Of a DNA stretch of 64,000 nucleotides, positions 17,621 to 26,725 are shown piece after piece. The translations under genes and the position numbers were made by a program. Under the pieces are notes generated by a model that saw nothing but the letters and a program-made list of their open reading frames with translations, did no database searches and was not told where the DNA came from. The stretch's first letter is position 1. Each line of letters opens with the position of its first letter. The DNA comes from Micromonospora luteifusca (GTDB lineage Bacteria > Actinomycetota > Actinomycetes > Mycobacteriales > Micromonosporaceae). Where the stretch lies: NCBI RefSeq assembly GCF_016907275.1, contig NZ_JAFBBP010000001.1, positions 2,594,001-2,658,000 of the forward strand, given 5' to 3'.

Positions 17621-18604
17621 TCAGTAGCGCTGGCGGAGCAGCTCGGCGGCCTCGACCGCCCAGTAGGTGAGGATGACCTGCGCGCCGGCCCGCTTGATCG
17701 AGGTGAGCGTCTCCAGCATCACCCGCTCCCGGTCGATCCAGCCGTTCGCGGCGGCCGCCTCGACCATCGCGTACTCGCCGGAGACCTGGTAGGCGGCGAC
17801 CGGGACGTCCACCGCGGCCCGGACCGCCGACACCACGTCGAGGTAGGGCAATGCCGGCTTGACCATCACCAGGTCGGCGCCCTCGGCGACGTCGAGCGCC
17901 ACCTCGCGCAGCGACTCCCGCAGGTTGGCCGGATCCTGCTGGTAGGTGCGCCGGTCGCCCTCCAGCGCCGACTCCACCGCCTCCCGGAACGGGCCGTAGA
18001 AGGCAGAGGCGTACTTCACGGCGTACGCCAGCACTGAGACATCCTGGTGCCCGGCGGCGTCGAGCGCCCGACGCACCACGCCGACCTGGCCGTCCATCAT
18101 CCCGGACGGCCCGACCATGCCGACCCCGGCGGCAGCCTGGGCCACCGCCATCTCGGCGTACGCGGCCAGGGTGGAGTCGTTGTCGACCTCGCCGTCTCCG
18201 TTGAGCAGCCCGCAGTGCCCGTGCGAGGTGAACTCGTCCAGGCACAGGTCGCTCATCACCACCGTGGCGTCGCCCACCTCGGCGACCACGTCACGGATGG
18301 CGACGTTCAGGATGCCGTTCGGGTCGATGCCGCCGGAGCCGGTCGGGTCCCGCTGCTCCGGCACCCCGAAGAGCATGATCCCGCCGACCCCGGCCTGGAC
18401 CGCCTCGGCCGCCGCCTTGCGCAGCGAGTCCCGGGAGTGCTGGAGCACCCCCGGGAGCGACGAGATGGCCCGGGGCTCGGTGAGCCCCTCCTTGACGAAC
18501 ATCGGCACGACCAGCTCGGCCGGGTCGACCCGGGTCTCGGACACCAACCGGCGGATCGCCGGGGTGCGGCGCAGACGGCGGGGCCGGATCTCGGGGTACG
18601 ACAT
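17621..18604 (-). CDS. hemB: Delta-aminolevulinic acid dehydratase (porphobilinogen synthase)
   Basis: The 327-residue enzyme joins two aminolevulinate molecules into porphobilinogen in the cytosol. The two active-site lysines are Lys197 ([14 protein letters not shown]) and Lys249 ([12 protein letters not shown]). The metal loop reads [15 protein letters not shown]: Cys121 and Cys131 are kept but the middle position of the zinc triad is Asp123, an intermediate between zinc and magnesium types. The chosen ATG has AGGAAGG about 7 nt upstream; a longer frame without family similarity was dropped. It is the last gene of the rex-hemACDB run, 22 bp after hemD. Confidence 0.96.
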   Translation of the reverse strand: MSYPEIRPRRLRRTPAIRRLVSETRVDPAELVVPMFVKEGLTEPRAISSLPGVLQHSRDSLRKAAAEAVQAGVGGIMLFGVPEQRDPTGSGGIDPNGILNVAIRDVVAEVGDATVVMSDLCLDEFTSHGHCGLLNGDGEVDNDSTLAAYAEMAVAQAAAGVGMVGPSGMMDGQVGVVRRALDAAGHQDVSVLAYAVKYASAFYGPFREAVESALEGDRRTYQQDPANLRESLREVALDVAEGADLVMVKPALPYLDVVSAVRAAVDVPVAAYQVSGEYAMVEAAAANGWIDRERVMLETLTSIKRAGAQVILTYWAVEAAELLRQRY

Positions 18605-18626
18605 GGAAGGGCCTTCCTGAAGACGA

Positions 18627-20207
18627 CTACCGGAAGCGCAGGGCGGTCGGCCCCTGCACCTTCGAGCCGCGGCGCTGCTTGGCCGGCATGGCGGCCAGCT
18701 TCTCGCGCAACTCGACGGCGTAGGCGGCGAGCGCCTCCACCAGGTCGGGCACCGAGGCGTGCGGCGGCTGGACGTCGACCCGCAGGCCGAACTCCGTCGC
18801 GGTCTCCGCCGTCTTGGGCCCGATGACGGCAACAACGGTACGCGCGTGCGGCTTCCCGGCGATACCGACGAGGTTCCGCACGGTCGAGGAGGACGTGAAC
18901 AAGACCGCGTCGAACCCGCCCGACTTGATCGCGTCCCGGATCTCGGCGGGCGGCGGCGCGGCCCGCACCGTCCGGTACGCGGTCACGTCGTCGACCTCCC
19001 AGCCGCGCTCGGTGAGCCCGGCGGCGAGCGTCTCGGTGGCGATGTCGGCGCGCGGCAGCAGCACCCGGCCCACCGGGTCGAGGATCTCGTCGTGCGGGGA
19101 GAACTCGGCCAGCAGCCCCTCGGAGGACTGCTCCCCCGCGGGGATCAGCTCCGGTTGGATGCCGAACGCGCGGACCGCGTCCGCCGTCGCCTCACCGATG
19201 CAGGCGATCTTGACGCCGCCGAAGTGCCGGGCGTCCAGCCCGTGCTCGGCGAACTTCTCCCAGACCGCGCGGACCGCGTTCACCGACGTGAAGATCACCC
19301 AGGCGTACCGGCCGTCGACCAGGCCCTTGACCGCCCGCTCCATCTGCGCCGGGGTGCGCGGCGGCTCGACCGCGATGGTCGGCACCTCGCACGGGATCGC
19401 CCCGTACGCGCGCAGCCGGGCGCTCATCGCGCCAGCCTGCTCCTTCGTGCGGGGTACGAGCACCTTCCAGCCGTACAACGGGCGGTTCTCCCACCAGCTC
19501 AGCTTGTCGCGCTGACCCACACCGACGCCGATGGTGAGCACCACCCGGCCGGTGAAGCCGAGGGCGGCGGCCACGAAGCTGTCGACGGTCGACGTGGTCG
19601 TGTACTGGGTCTCGCCGGTGCCGTCGCCGGTCACACCGACGCCGGTGGTGCCGTCGACCCCGGCGGCGAGCAGCCCGTCCCGGACGGCGGCGAGGTCACC
19701 GGCGTCCACGGCGAGCGCGAGCGAACCCCGGCCGACGGCCGTGGCCAGCGCCTCGAAGTCCAGTGCGCTGACGTCCTCGACGTCGGCGGCCGTACGCACA
19801 CCCGGCAGCGGGACACCCGCGTAGGTGGCCACACCCTCGGCCTGGCCCACGCCGGGTACCACCTCGAAGTGGGCGGCGGTGCGGGCGACGGCCTGCACCT
19901 CCTTGACCACCGAGTCGTGGCCGAACGGGTCACCGGTGACCAGGTGCACCGCGTTCAACCCGGATCGGGCCGCGGAGATCAACACCTTCGCCACGTCCCC
20001 CGGCGCGCCTTCGGCGGGGGTGAACTCGGCATCGTCTCTGGCATCGGCGCGGACGACGGCGAGCAACGACTCGGGGACTCCCCGGTCATAAATCACCTGG
20101 TCGGCGTCGACCAGGGCGTCGTGCGCCCGACGGGTCAGCAGACCTGGGTCACCGGGGCCAGCCCCGACGAACGCGATACGGCCGACGGGCTTACGGGTGC
20201 GGGTCAT
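18627..20207 (-). CDS. hemD: Uroporphyrinogen-III C-methyltransferase/synthase fusion (CobA-HemD)
   Basis: The 526-residue protein fuses two activities. Residues about 8-245 form a SAM-dependent methylase of the CobA/SUMT type ([20 protein letters not shown] at the start, [11 protein letters not shown] motif). Residues about 255-500 form uroporphyrinogen-III synthase ([44 protein letters not shown]). Together they close hydroxymethylbilane to uroporphyrinogen III and may methylate it toward siroheme or cobalamin. This fusion is standard in actinobacteria. The start overlaps the stop of hemC by 4 nt. The methylase half is somewhat divergent, so its activity is less sure than the synthase. Confidence 0.93.
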   Translation of the reverse strand: MTRTRKPVGRIAFVGAGPGDPGLLTRRAHDALVDADQVIYDRGVPESLLAVVRADARDDAEFTPAEGAPGDVAKVLISAARSGLNAVHLVTGDPFGHDSVVKEVQAVARTAAHFEVVPGVGQAEGVATYAGVPLPGVRTAADVEDVSALDFEALATAVGRGSLALAVDAGDLAAVRDGLLAAGVDGTTGVGVTGDGTGETQYTTTSTVDSFVAAALGFTGRVVLTIGVGVGQRDKLSWWENRPLYGWKVLVPRTKEQAGAMSARLRAYGAIPCEVPTIAVEPPRTPAQMERAVKGLVDGRYAWVIFTSVNAVRAVWEKFAEHGLDARHFGGVKIACIGEATADAVRAFGIQPELIPAGEQSSEGLLAEFSPHDEILDPVGRVLLPRADIATETLAAGLTERGWEVDDVTAYRTVRAAPPPAEIRDAIKSGGFDAVLFTSSSTVRNLVGIAGKPHARTVVAVIGPKTAETATEFGLRVDVQPPHASVPDLVEALAAYAVELREKLAAMPAKQRRGSKVQGPTALRFR

Positions 20208-21172
20208 TCTGTGCTCCCAAATTGCTGGGTCCCCGGGCCGGTGTGTCCTTCGTGGCCGAGGATCGAGTCGGCGCCGAGTTCGAGGAGTTCGGCGGCGAGT
20301 GCCTTACCGATCTCCGCCGCGTCGGCGGGCGTTCCGGTGCGGGACAGCCGGAGGTCACGAGTGCCGTCCGGGCTGATCACCGCCCCGCGCAGGTAGATCT
20401 CATCGCCGGTATCGCCCTCGGCGAGTTCCGCATAGGCGGCGACGGGTGCGCTGCACCCGGCCTCCAGGGTTGCCAGCAACGCGCGTTCCGCGGTGACCGC
20501 GGCGTGCGACGGTGCATGGTCGAGCACCGCGAGCAGCTCGACCAGGTCCTGGTCGTCGATCCGGCACTCCACGGCCAGCGCACCCTGGGCGGGTGCGGGC
20601 AGCATCAGCATCGGATCCAGCGTCTCGGTGATCACGTCGACCCGACCTAGTCGGGCCAGCCCGGCCCGAGCCAGGACGACGGCGTCCAGGTCGGCCTCGG
20701 GCCCGAGCACCCGCGCCAGGCGGGTGTCCACGTTGCCGCGGATCGGGGTGACCTCCAGCTGCAGGCCGAGTGCGTGCAGCTGGGCGATACGGCGCAGCGC
20801 ACCGGTGCCCACGGTCGCCCCGGGCGGCAGCTCGGCGAGCGTCCGGCCGCCCTGGGCGATCAGCGCGTCGCGCGGGTCCTCCCGAGCCGGCACCGCCGCG
20901 ATGTGCAGCCCGCCGGCGGCAGCCGTGGGCAGATCCTTGTAGGAGTGCACCGCGAAGTCGATCGTCCTGGCGGTCAGCGCGTCGCGCAGCGCGGAGACGA
21001 ACACCCCGACGCCGAGCCGGTGCACCGGCGCGTTGGAACGGTCACCCGCGGTGACCACCTCGACCAGCTCGACCGGGCGGCCGGTGGCGGCGGTCACCGC
21101 CTCGGCGATCTGGCCGGACTGGGCCATCGCCAGGGCGCTGCCCCGGGTGCCGAGACGCAGGGGGGCGGTCAT
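20204..21172 (-). CDS. hemC: Hydroxymethylbilane synthase (porphobilinogen deaminase)
   Basis: The 322-residue enzyme polymerises four porphobilinogens into hydroxymethylbilane. Cys240 in LEAGCSAPVAAY carries the dipyrromethane cofactor, Asp80 in HSYKDLPT is the catalytic acid, and the N-terminal LRLGTRGSALAMAQ is diagnostic. The length is normal. It overlaps both neighbours by 4 nt, which shows tight translational coupling within the tetrapyrrole operon. Confidence 0.96.
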   Translation of the reverse strand: MTAPLRLGTRGSALAMAQSGQIAEAVTAATGRPVELVEVVTAGDRSNAPVHRLGVGVFVSALRDALTARTIDFAVHSYKDLPTAAAGGLHIAAVPAREDPRDALIAQGGRTLAELPPGATVGTGALRRIAQLHALGLQLEVTPIRGNVDTRLARVLGPEADLDAVVLARAGLARLGRVDVITETLDPMLMLPAPAQGALAVECRIDDQDLVELLAVLDHAPSHAAVTAERALLATLEAGCSAPVAAYAELAEGDTGDEIYLRGAVISPDGTRDLRLSRTGTPADAAEIGKALAAELLELGADSILGHEGHTGPGTQQFGSTE

Positions 21173-22566
21173 CGCGCACCTCCGGTGGGTGGGGTGGGCT
21201 CGGCGACGTCAGCTCCGGACACCTGGTCGATGCCAGGGAGCCCCATGCCGAGGTCGGGGGTGAGCACGTCGGGGACGGTGTCCACCGGTGAGGTCTGCGG
21301 CACCTCAAGGTCGAACAGCTCGCGCAGCAGGGCCGCGTACTGGTCGCCGCCGGGCTCCGCGGCCAACTGGCGGACCTTGACGGTGGGTTGGTGCAACAGC
21401 CGCTGCACGACCCGGTGCACCGTACGGGCCACCTCGGCCCGCAGGTCGTCGCCGAGGTCGGGGCGACGCTGAGCCAACCGGCGGAGCTCGGCGGTGACCA
21501 CGTCGTCGGCCCGGCCACGCAGCGCGGCCACGGTGGGTGCGACGTCGGCGCCGCGCAACCAGGTGAGGAATCCCTCCACCTCGCCCAGCACGATCCGTTC
21601 GACGGCAGCCGCGTCCGCAGCGGCCGGACCGTCGGCGAGCAGCGCCGCCATCCGGTCGATGTCGATCACCTCGACGCCGGGCAGCTCGGCGACGCCCTCC
21701 TCGACGTCGCGCGGGACGGCCAGGTCGAGCAGGACCAGCGGGCCCCGGGCCGGGTCCCGTTCGGCCAGCGCCGCGCTGACCACCGCTCGGGTGAGGACCG
21801 GTTCGGTGGACGCGGTGGCGGCCACTACGATGTCCACTGTGGAGAGAGTGTCGACCAGCTCGGTCATCGGCGCGGCACTTGCCCCGTACGACTCGGCGAG
21901 CCGGACGGCCCGGTCGGCGCCCCGGTTGCTGACGGTGAGCGGTCCGGCGCCCAGCCGGGACAGCGTGGCCACCCCGAGCGAGCCCATCGCGCCGGCGCCG
22001 ACCACCAGGGCCGGGTGGCCGGCAAGGTCACCGTCGAGGTGCCCGGCGGCCAGCTCCAGTGCGGCGGTGACGACGCTCTGGCCGGCCCGGTCGATGCCGG
22101 TCTCGGCGTGGGCCCGCTTACCGACCCGCAGCGCCTGCTGCATCAGCTCGTGCAGCAGCCGGCCGGCCGAGTCTGCGCCGGTGGCCCAGTGGTACGCGTC
22201 ACGCAACTGGCCGAGGATCTGCGCCTCGCCGACCACCATCGAGTCCAGGCCGGTGGCGACCCGGAACACGTGATCCACGGCGGCGGTGTCGTAGTGCACG
22301 TACAGGTGGCTGGCGAGCGTCGCCGGCGAACTGCCGGCCTGCTCGGCCAGGACGGCGCAGACGTCACCGAGCCCACCGTGGAAACCGGACACGGCGGCGT
22401 AGACCTCCACCCGGTTGCAGGTGGAGACGATGACCGCCTCGGCCACGTACGGCTGGGCGATCAGATGATCCAGGGTGCGGGTCAGGTCGGCGGGAGGCAC
22501 GGCCAGTTGCTCCAGCGTGGCGACCGGGGCGGTCCGATAGGACGCGCCGACGACGAGCAGTTTCAC
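21169..22566 (-). CDS. hemA: Glutamyl-tRNA reductase
   Basis: The 465-residue enzyme reduces glutamyl-tRNA to glutamate-1-semialdehyde, the first committed step of tetrapyrrole synthesis. Cys50 in VIVSTCNRVEVY is the nucleophile, the Rossmann motif VVGAGAMGSLGV binds NADPH, and the C-terminal helical dimerisation domain is present. The GTG start overlaps the rex stop codon (GTGA), so expression is coupled to the redox regulator just upstream. An upstream extension of the frame has no family similarity and was rejected. Confidence 0.96.
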   Translation of the reverse strand: MKLLVVGASYRTAPVATLEQLAVPPADLTRTLDHLIAQPYVAEAVIVSTCNRVEVYAAVSGFHGGLGDVCAVLAEQAGSSPATLASHLYVHYDTAAVDHVFRVATGLDSMVVGEAQILGQLRDAYHWATGADSAGRLLHELMQQALRVGKRAHAETGIDRAGQSVVTAALELAAGHLDGDLAGHPALVVGAGAMGSLGVATLSRLGAGPLTVSNRGADRAVRLAESYGASAAPMTELVDTLSTVDIVVAATASTEPVLTRAVVSAALAERDPARGPLVLLDLAVPRDVEEGVAELPGVEVIDIDRMAALLADGPAAADAAAVERIVLGEVEGFLTWLRGADVAPTVAALRGRADDVVTAELRRLAQRRPDLGDDLRAEVARTVHRVVQRLLHQPTVKVRQLAAEPGGDQYAALLRELFDLEVPQTSPVDTVPDVLTPDLGMGLPGIDQVSGADVAEPTPPTGGAR

Positions 22567-23333
22567 GTGCCGATCGCCTCCTGGGTGTCGGTGGCCGCGA
22601 ACCCGCCCGGCAGGGCGGTGAGAGCGGACCCGCCGGTGGCGGGCAGCGCGGTCAGCGACGCCTTGCGGTGCTCGTGGAAGGACAGAATCTGCAGCTCGAT
22701 GGCGAGGTCGACCTTGCGCACGTCGACCCCCTCCGGAACCGAGAGTACGCACGGCGCGAAGTTGAGGATGCTTGTCACGCCGACGGCGACCAGCTGATCG
22801 GCGACCTGCTGGGCCGCGGCGGCGGGGGTGGCGATCACGCCGATCGCGAGGGATTCCTCGACCGCGACCGTCGGCAGGTCGTCGACATGCCGGACTACCA
22901 GGCCGTTGATCTCCTCGCCGACCAGGGACGGATCGGCGTCGAGCAGTGCGGCGATCCGGAAGCCTCGGCCGGCGAAGCCGTCGTAGCCAGCCAGAGCGTG
23001 ACCGAGATTACCCACGCCGACCAGGGCGACCGCCCGGCGTTGGGTGAGCCCGAGCACATTCTCGATCTGCTCGATCAGCAGCGCGACGTCGTAGCCGACC
23101 CCCCGGGTGCCGTACGAGCCGAGGTGGGAGAGGTCCTTGCGGAGCTTGGCGGAGTTGACGCCGGCGGCGGCGGAGAGACCCTCGCTGGACACCGTCTCGT
23201 GGCCGGTGTCGGCGAGGTTGTGCAGCGCGCGCAGGTACTCCGGGAGCCGAGCGACGGTCGCCTCGGGCAGATCGGGGAGCGCCGGTACGGCACCGGCGCG
23301 GCCGGGCGCGCCTGGGTGACGGTGCTGACTCAT
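22563..23333 (-). CDS. rex: Redox-sensing transcriptional repressor Rex
   Basis: The 256-residue repressor has a winged-helix N-terminus (VSSEGLSAAAGVNSAKLRKDL and GTRGVGYDV) and a Rossmann domain (VALVGVGNLGHALAGY) that binds NADH/NAD. When NADH rises, Rex leaves its operators and frees respiratory genes. The ATG has GGAG about 5 nt upstream. It leads the operon rex-hemA-hemC-hemD-hemB, as known in Streptomyces. A near-perfect Rex operator lies over its own promoter 120 bp upstream, so the whole haem operon is likely redox-controlled. Confidence 0.96.
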   Translation of the reverse strand: MSQHRHPGAPGRAGAVPALPDLPEATVARLPEYLRALHNLADTGHETVSSEGLSAAAGVNSAKLRKDLSHLGSYGTRGVGYDVALLIEQIENVLGLTQRRAVALVGVGNLGHALAGYDGFAGRGFRIAALLDADPSLVGEEINGLVVRHVDDLPTVAVEESLAIGVIATPAAAAQQVADQLVAVGVTSILNFAPCVLSVPEGVDVRKVDLAIELQILSFHEHRKASLTALPATGGSALTALPGGFAATDTQEAIGT

Positions 23334-23441
23334 GAGACTCCGTGCGGTGCGATCCTCGGCCAACTCCGCTGGTCGGCCGCTTATGGACTCCCGCTGGCGA
23401 CCGAGGTTGCCGGCTGTGCTAGCAGGGCGCGTCGGAGTCAC

Positions 23442-23470
23442 AGAGTAGGCGCTTGTGAAGACGTGCACAA
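23442..23470 (-). promoter_or_regulatory. rex-hem operon promoter with overlapping Rex operator
   Basis: On the minus strand a -35 TTGTGC (23470-23465), a 17-bp spacer and a -10 TACTCT (23447-23442) are visible. Positions 23453-23470 read TTGTGAAGACGTGCACAA, which matches the known Rex operator TTGTGAA-N4-TTCACAA at 13 of 14 fixed bases. The operator covers the -35 box and most of the spacer, a layout suited to autorepression. Confidence 0.85.
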
Positions 23471-23475
23471 ATCGC

Positions 23476-23527
23476 GATCTTGCCGCTGCGTGACGCAACC
23501 TCACCAGCACCTCCATTCCACAAGATC
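23476..23527. repeat. GATC-capped element (GATCTTG type), imperfect
   Basis: GATCTTG and CAAGATC bracket 38 nt that contain a small TGCGTGACGCA hairpin. It sits right upstream of the rex promoter and belongs by its ends to the GATCTTGC family also found at 23619 and 58899, but its stem is short. Confidence 0.5.
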
Positions 23528-23618
23528 GATCCGGCCGGTCCTCGCCATCGCCGCCCGGGCGATTATTGCTCAATCCCGACTTCTCTGACCAATCCCGCGC
23601 CGCACCCACCCACCCCGT

Positions 23619-23685
23619 GATCTTGCACTTCCTGCCCCCGCATCAGGCCCATACCGGACGAGTCGATGACCGAAAGTGCAAGATC
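23619..23685. repeat. GATC-capped hairpin (GATCTTGCACTT type)
   Basis: Perfect 12-bp arms GATCTTGCACTT / AAGTGCAAGATC enclose 43 nt. It lies in the 460-bp region between rex and the histidine kinase gene. It is followed by a G-rich stretch (23697-23770) with several runs of four or more G. I see no gene in this interval. Confidence 0.75.
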
Positions 23686-23780
23686 GACGCAGCAGAGGGG
23701 CGTGCGGGGGCGGGGGGGGTAGGGACAGCACTACAGGGGAGAGGCGGGGCTTCGGGATGGGGGCGGGGAGCACGGATGCC

Positions 23781-23786
23781 TAGCCT
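23781..23786 (+). promoter_or_regulatory. -10 box TAGCCT for a leaderless transcript
   Basis: TAGCCT ends 7 nt before the ATG at 23794, so transcription would start at or beside the start codon. The -35 region is not recognisable. Confidence 0.55.
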
Positions 23787-23793
23787 TCTGGGC

Positions 23794-25098
23794 ATGACCG
23801 CAGTTGCCGCCACCAGCGACCACCCGATGCTGGCACCGAGCATCCCCCGCCAGCTCTTCGTCGACTCCGGGTACGTGCTGCTCGGCCTGCCGCTGGCGGT
23901 GGCCAGCTTCGTCGTCCTCCTGGTCGGCCTGGCGGTCGGCATCGGCCTGGTGGTCACGGTGATCGGCCTGCCGATCCTCAGCGGCACCCTCTACGCCGCC
24001 CGTGGGCTGGCCGACATCGAGCGGTTGCGGCTGCCCGCGGTGCTCCGGCAGCCCCGGATCCGGCCGCACTACCGGCTGCCCGAGGCGGGAGCGAACGCCT
24101 GGCGGCGGATCTTCGTGCCAATGCGGGACGCCCAGTCCTGGCTCGACCTGGCGCACGGCATCCTGCGGCTGATCGCGGCGGCCGGCACCTTCGTGGTGAC
24201 CCTGGCCTGGTGGGTCGCGGCCATCGCCGGCTCGCTCTACTGGGCCTACGACTGGGCCCTGCCCCGCGCCGACGGCGAGGGTGACCAGGACCTGGCACAA
24301 CTGCTCGGCCTGGGCGACTCGACCACCGCCCGGATCGGTCTGTACACCGCGCTCGGTGTGTTCTTCCTGATCACCCTGCCGATCGTGGTTCGGGGTTGCG
24401 CGCTGCTCCAGGCCAGCTTCGCGAAGGCCATGCTGACCGGCGTGGCCGAGATGCGCGACCGGATCACCGTGCTGGAGGAGCAGAAACGGGCCGCCGTGTC
24501 GGCCGAGGCGTCCGCGCTGCGCCGGTTGGAACGCGACATCCACGACGGCCCCCAGCAGCGCCTGGTGCGCCTGGCGATGGACCTCAGCCGGGCCCGGATG
24601 CAGCTCGCCTCCGACCCGGAGGCCGCCGGCCGGACCATCGACGAGGCGGTCGCCCAGACCCGGGACACGCTGGCCGAGCTGCGGGCACTGTCCCGGGGCA
24701 TCGCCCCGCCGATCCTGGTCGACCGGGGCCTGCCCAGCGCCCTGGCCGCGATCGCCGGACGCGGGCTGATCCCGATCGAGCTCCAGGTGGATCCACAGCT
24801 CGGCACCCCGGCAGGGCGGCTCGACCCGGCGGTGGAGAACACCGCGTACTTCGTGGTGTCCGAGGCGCTGACCAACGTCGCCAAGCACAGCCGGGCCACC
24901 GAGGCCGTGGTTGCCGTCGCCCGACAGGGCGGCCAACTCCAGGTGCGGGTCGGCGACGACGGGCAGGGCGGCGCGCACCTGGCCAAGGGGCACGGGCTGG
25001 CCGGCATCGCCGACCGGGTCCGGGCTGCCGGGGGTGAACTGATGGTGGTCAGCCCTGCCGGCGGTCCCACCGAGATTCGCGCGGAGCTACCGCTGTGA
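23794..25098 (+). CDS. Membrane sensor histidine kinase (HisKA_3 type)
   Basis: The 434-residue kinase has an N-terminal membrane sensor domain of the actinobacterial putative-sensor type: a helix pair near residues 20-65, then another pair about 120-215. A HisKA_3 dimerisation segment follows with the phospho-accepting His in LERDIHDGPQQRL, then an HATPase_c domain (SEALTNVAKHS, GHGLAGIADRV). It probably phosphorylates the LuxR-type regulator 58 bp downstream. I prefer the start preceded by a -10 box at 7 nt; an ATG 18 bases earlier has GGGGAG upstream and is an alternative. The signal is unknown; family members often sense cell-envelope conditions. Confidence 0.9.
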   Translation: MTAVAATSDHPMLAPSIPRQLFVDSGYVLLGLPLAVASFVVLLVGLAVGIGLVVTVIGLPILSGTLYAARGLADIERLRLPAVLRQPRIRPHYRLPEAGANAWRRIFVPMRDAQSWLDLAHGILRLIAAAGTFVVTLAWWVAAIAGSLYWAYDWALPRADGEGDQDLAQLLGLGDSTTARIGLYTALGVFFLITLPIVVRGCALLQASFAKAMLTGVAEMRDRITVLEEQKRAAVSAEASALRRLERDIHDGPQQRLVRLAMDLSRARMQLASDPEAAGRTIDEAVAQTRDTLAELRALSRGIAPPILVDRGLPSALAAIAGRGLIPIELQVDPQLGTPAGRLDPAVENTAYFVVSEALTNVAKHSRATEAVVAVARQGGQLQVRVGDDGQGGAHLAKGHGLAGIADRVRAAGGELMVVSPAGGPTEIRAELPL

Positions 25099-25156
25099 CC
25101 AATCGGGCACCGCGCCGAGCCCTCGGGGCAGGCCAAGCATGGTAGATAACACAGCC

Positions 25157-25807
25157 ATGCGAATCGTGATCGCCGACGACGCCGTCCTGCTCCGCGAGGG
25201 GCTCGTACGGCTGCTGACCGAGAGTGGGCACGAGGTGGTGGCCGCCGTCGGGGACGGCGACGCGCTCGTCGAGGCAGTGGTGCGGCACCAGCCGGACGTG
25301 TCGATCGTCGACGTGCGGATGCCGCCGTCACACACCGACGAGGGGCTGCGGGCTGCGGTCGAGGCGCGGCGGTTGGTACCGCGTAGCCCGATCCTGGTGC
25401 TCTCCCAGTACGTCGAGGTCTCGTACGCCGATGATCTGCTGGCCACCGGCGGTGCCGGCGGCGGCATCGGCTACCTGCTCAAGGACCGGGTGGCCGCGAT
25501 CGACGAGTTCCTGGACACGCTGCGCAGGGTTGCGGCCGGCGGCACGGTGCTCGACCCGGAGGTGGTCGGCCAGTTGTTCGCCCGGCGCCGCCGGGACGAC
25601 CCGCTGCGCGAGCTGACCCCCCGCGAGCGCGAGGTGCTCGCGCTGATGGCGGAGGGCCGCTCGAACACCGCCATCGCCCGTGCTCTGGTGGTCAGCGACG
25701 GCGCGGTGGAGAAGCACGTGCGCAACATCTTCACCAAGCTGACCCTGCCACCGGACACCGAGCAGCACCGGCGGGTGCTGGCCGTCCTCACCTATCTGCG
25801 GAACTGA
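25157..25807 (+). CDS. LuxR/NarL-family response regulator
   Basis: The 216-residue protein has a receiver domain (RIVIADDAVLLREGL at the start, phospho-Asp in VSIVDVRMPP, Lys in YLLKDRV) and a C-terminal LuxR helix-turn-helix (ELTPREREVLALMAEGRSNT, VEKHVRNIFTKL). It pairs with the kinase just upstream. I start at the second ATG; an in-frame ATG 6 codons earlier overlaps a TAGATA box. Its last 20 nt overlap the 3' end of the opposing HAD gene. Confidence 0.92.
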   Translation: MRIVIADDAVLLREGLVRLLTESGHEVVAAVGDGDALVEAVVRHQPDVSIVDVRMPPSHTDEGLRAAVEARRLVPRSPILVLSQYVEVSYADDLLATGGAGGGIGYLLKDRVAAIDEFLDTLRRVAAGGTVLDPEVVGQLFARRRRDDPLRELTPREREVLALMAEGRSNTAIARALVVSDGAVEKHVRNIFTKLTLPPDTEQHRRVLAVLTYLRN

Positions 25808-26450
25808 CCTCCCGGGCCAGCCGCACCGCGTCGGTGAGGGTGTCGGCCACCGGGTGACCGGAGGCGCGCAGGCGGGCCGGGTCGGTGAAACCACCGGTGT
25901 AGAGCACCGCACGGCCGCCCACCGCGAGCGCCGCGTCCGCGTCGTCGATGGAGTCGCCGATCAGCACCACCGAGGCGCCGTCCACGTCCAGCTCCGCCAG
26001 GTGCAGCTGAAGCGATTCGGCCTTACGGCCGCCCCCGACCGTTTCCCGCAACCCGTCGACCCGGGTGAAGTGGCCGGTCAACCCGTACGTGTGCACCGTC
26101 GGCACCAACTCCTCGTGGAACCACATGGAGAGCAGGCTCTGGCTGCCCGGCCAGGCGGCCATCGCGGTGCGCGCGTCGGCGGCCAGCTCACAGGTGGTCA
26201 ACCCGGTGCGGTACGCGTCGTGGAAGATCCGGTCCAGTCGGCCGAACTCGTCGTCGTCCACGGCCTGTCCGAGCACCTCGGCGTAGTACTCGGCGATCGG
26301 CCTGCGGAACCGCACCCGGTGCTCGTCGAGGGTGACCGTCGGCCCACCGAGGCTCGTGAACACGACGTTGGTGGCGGACACCACCAGACTGAGGTCGTTG
26401 AGCAGGGTGCCGTTCCAGTCCCACACGAGGTGGGGGTGCGCAGTGTTCAT
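25788..26450 (-). CDS. HAD-family phosphatase (Gph-like)
   Basis: The 220-residue protein is a HAD hydrolase with a helical cap. Motif I reads VWDWNGTLLND, so the second Asp of the usual DxD is Asn; motif III/IV is VVLIGDSIDDADAALAVGG. Enzymes with this change exist, but the acid-base step may be altered and the substrate cannot be named. It is likely cotranscribed with the glutaredoxin-like gene 20 bp upstream. Its 3' end overlaps the response regulator gene by 20 nt, tail to tail. A longer frame upstream has no similarity and was not used. Confidence 0.85.
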   Translation of the reverse strand: MNTAHPHLVWDWNGTLLNDLSLVVSATNVVFTSLGGPTVTLDEHRVRFRRPIAEYYAEVLGQAVDDDEFGRLDRIFHDAYRTGLTTCELAADARTAMAAWPGSQSLLSMWFHEELVPTVHTYGLTGHFTRVDGLRETVGGGRKAESLQLHLAELDVDGASVVLIGDSIDDADAALAVGGRAVLYTGGFTDPARLRASGHPVADTLTDAVRLAREVSSADR

Positions 26451-26470
26451 CACAGCACCATAGGCACCGC

Positions 26471-26725
26471 TCAGAGCTGAGGCGTTGTCAGGTCCCGCAG
26501 CAGCCGGTCCTCCTCGACCCGCCAGTAGCCGTGCTCCTTGCCGTCGAGCATCACCACCGGCAGCCGGTCCCCGTACTCCCGCTCCAGCCCTTCGTCGGCG
26601 GTGACGTCCCACTCGACCCACTTGTCGCCGGTGACCGCCACCACCCGGTCGAGCGCCGCCTTGGCGTCGTCGCACAGGTGACAGCCGGGTCGGGTGATCA
26701 GGGCTAGCCGGGCGTCACTGGACAT
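26471..26725 (-). CDS. Glutaredoxin-like small thiol protein
   Basis: The 84-residue protein has a thioredoxin fold signature: ITRPGCHLCDDAKAAL with a CxxC (CHLC) and the cis-Pro in RLPVVMLDG. It belongs to the DUF836/glutaredoxin-2-like group found beside haem and mycothiol-era genes in actinobacteria (Rv0508-like from memory). It probably reduces or transfers disulfides in the cytosol. GGAGG lies 6 nt before the ATG, and the HAD gene follows it. Confidence 0.88.
   Translation of the reverse strand: MSSDARLALITRPGCHLCDDAKAALDRVVAVTGDKWVEWDVTADEGLEREYGDRLPVVMLDGKEHGYWRVEEDRLLRDLTTPQL

Noticed and set aside
23697..23775. Extended N-terminus of the histidine kinase through the G-rich region
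   Set aside because: The translation is Gly/Arg-rich low complexity, overlaps a GATC hairpin, and a -10 box with correct spacing supports the later start.
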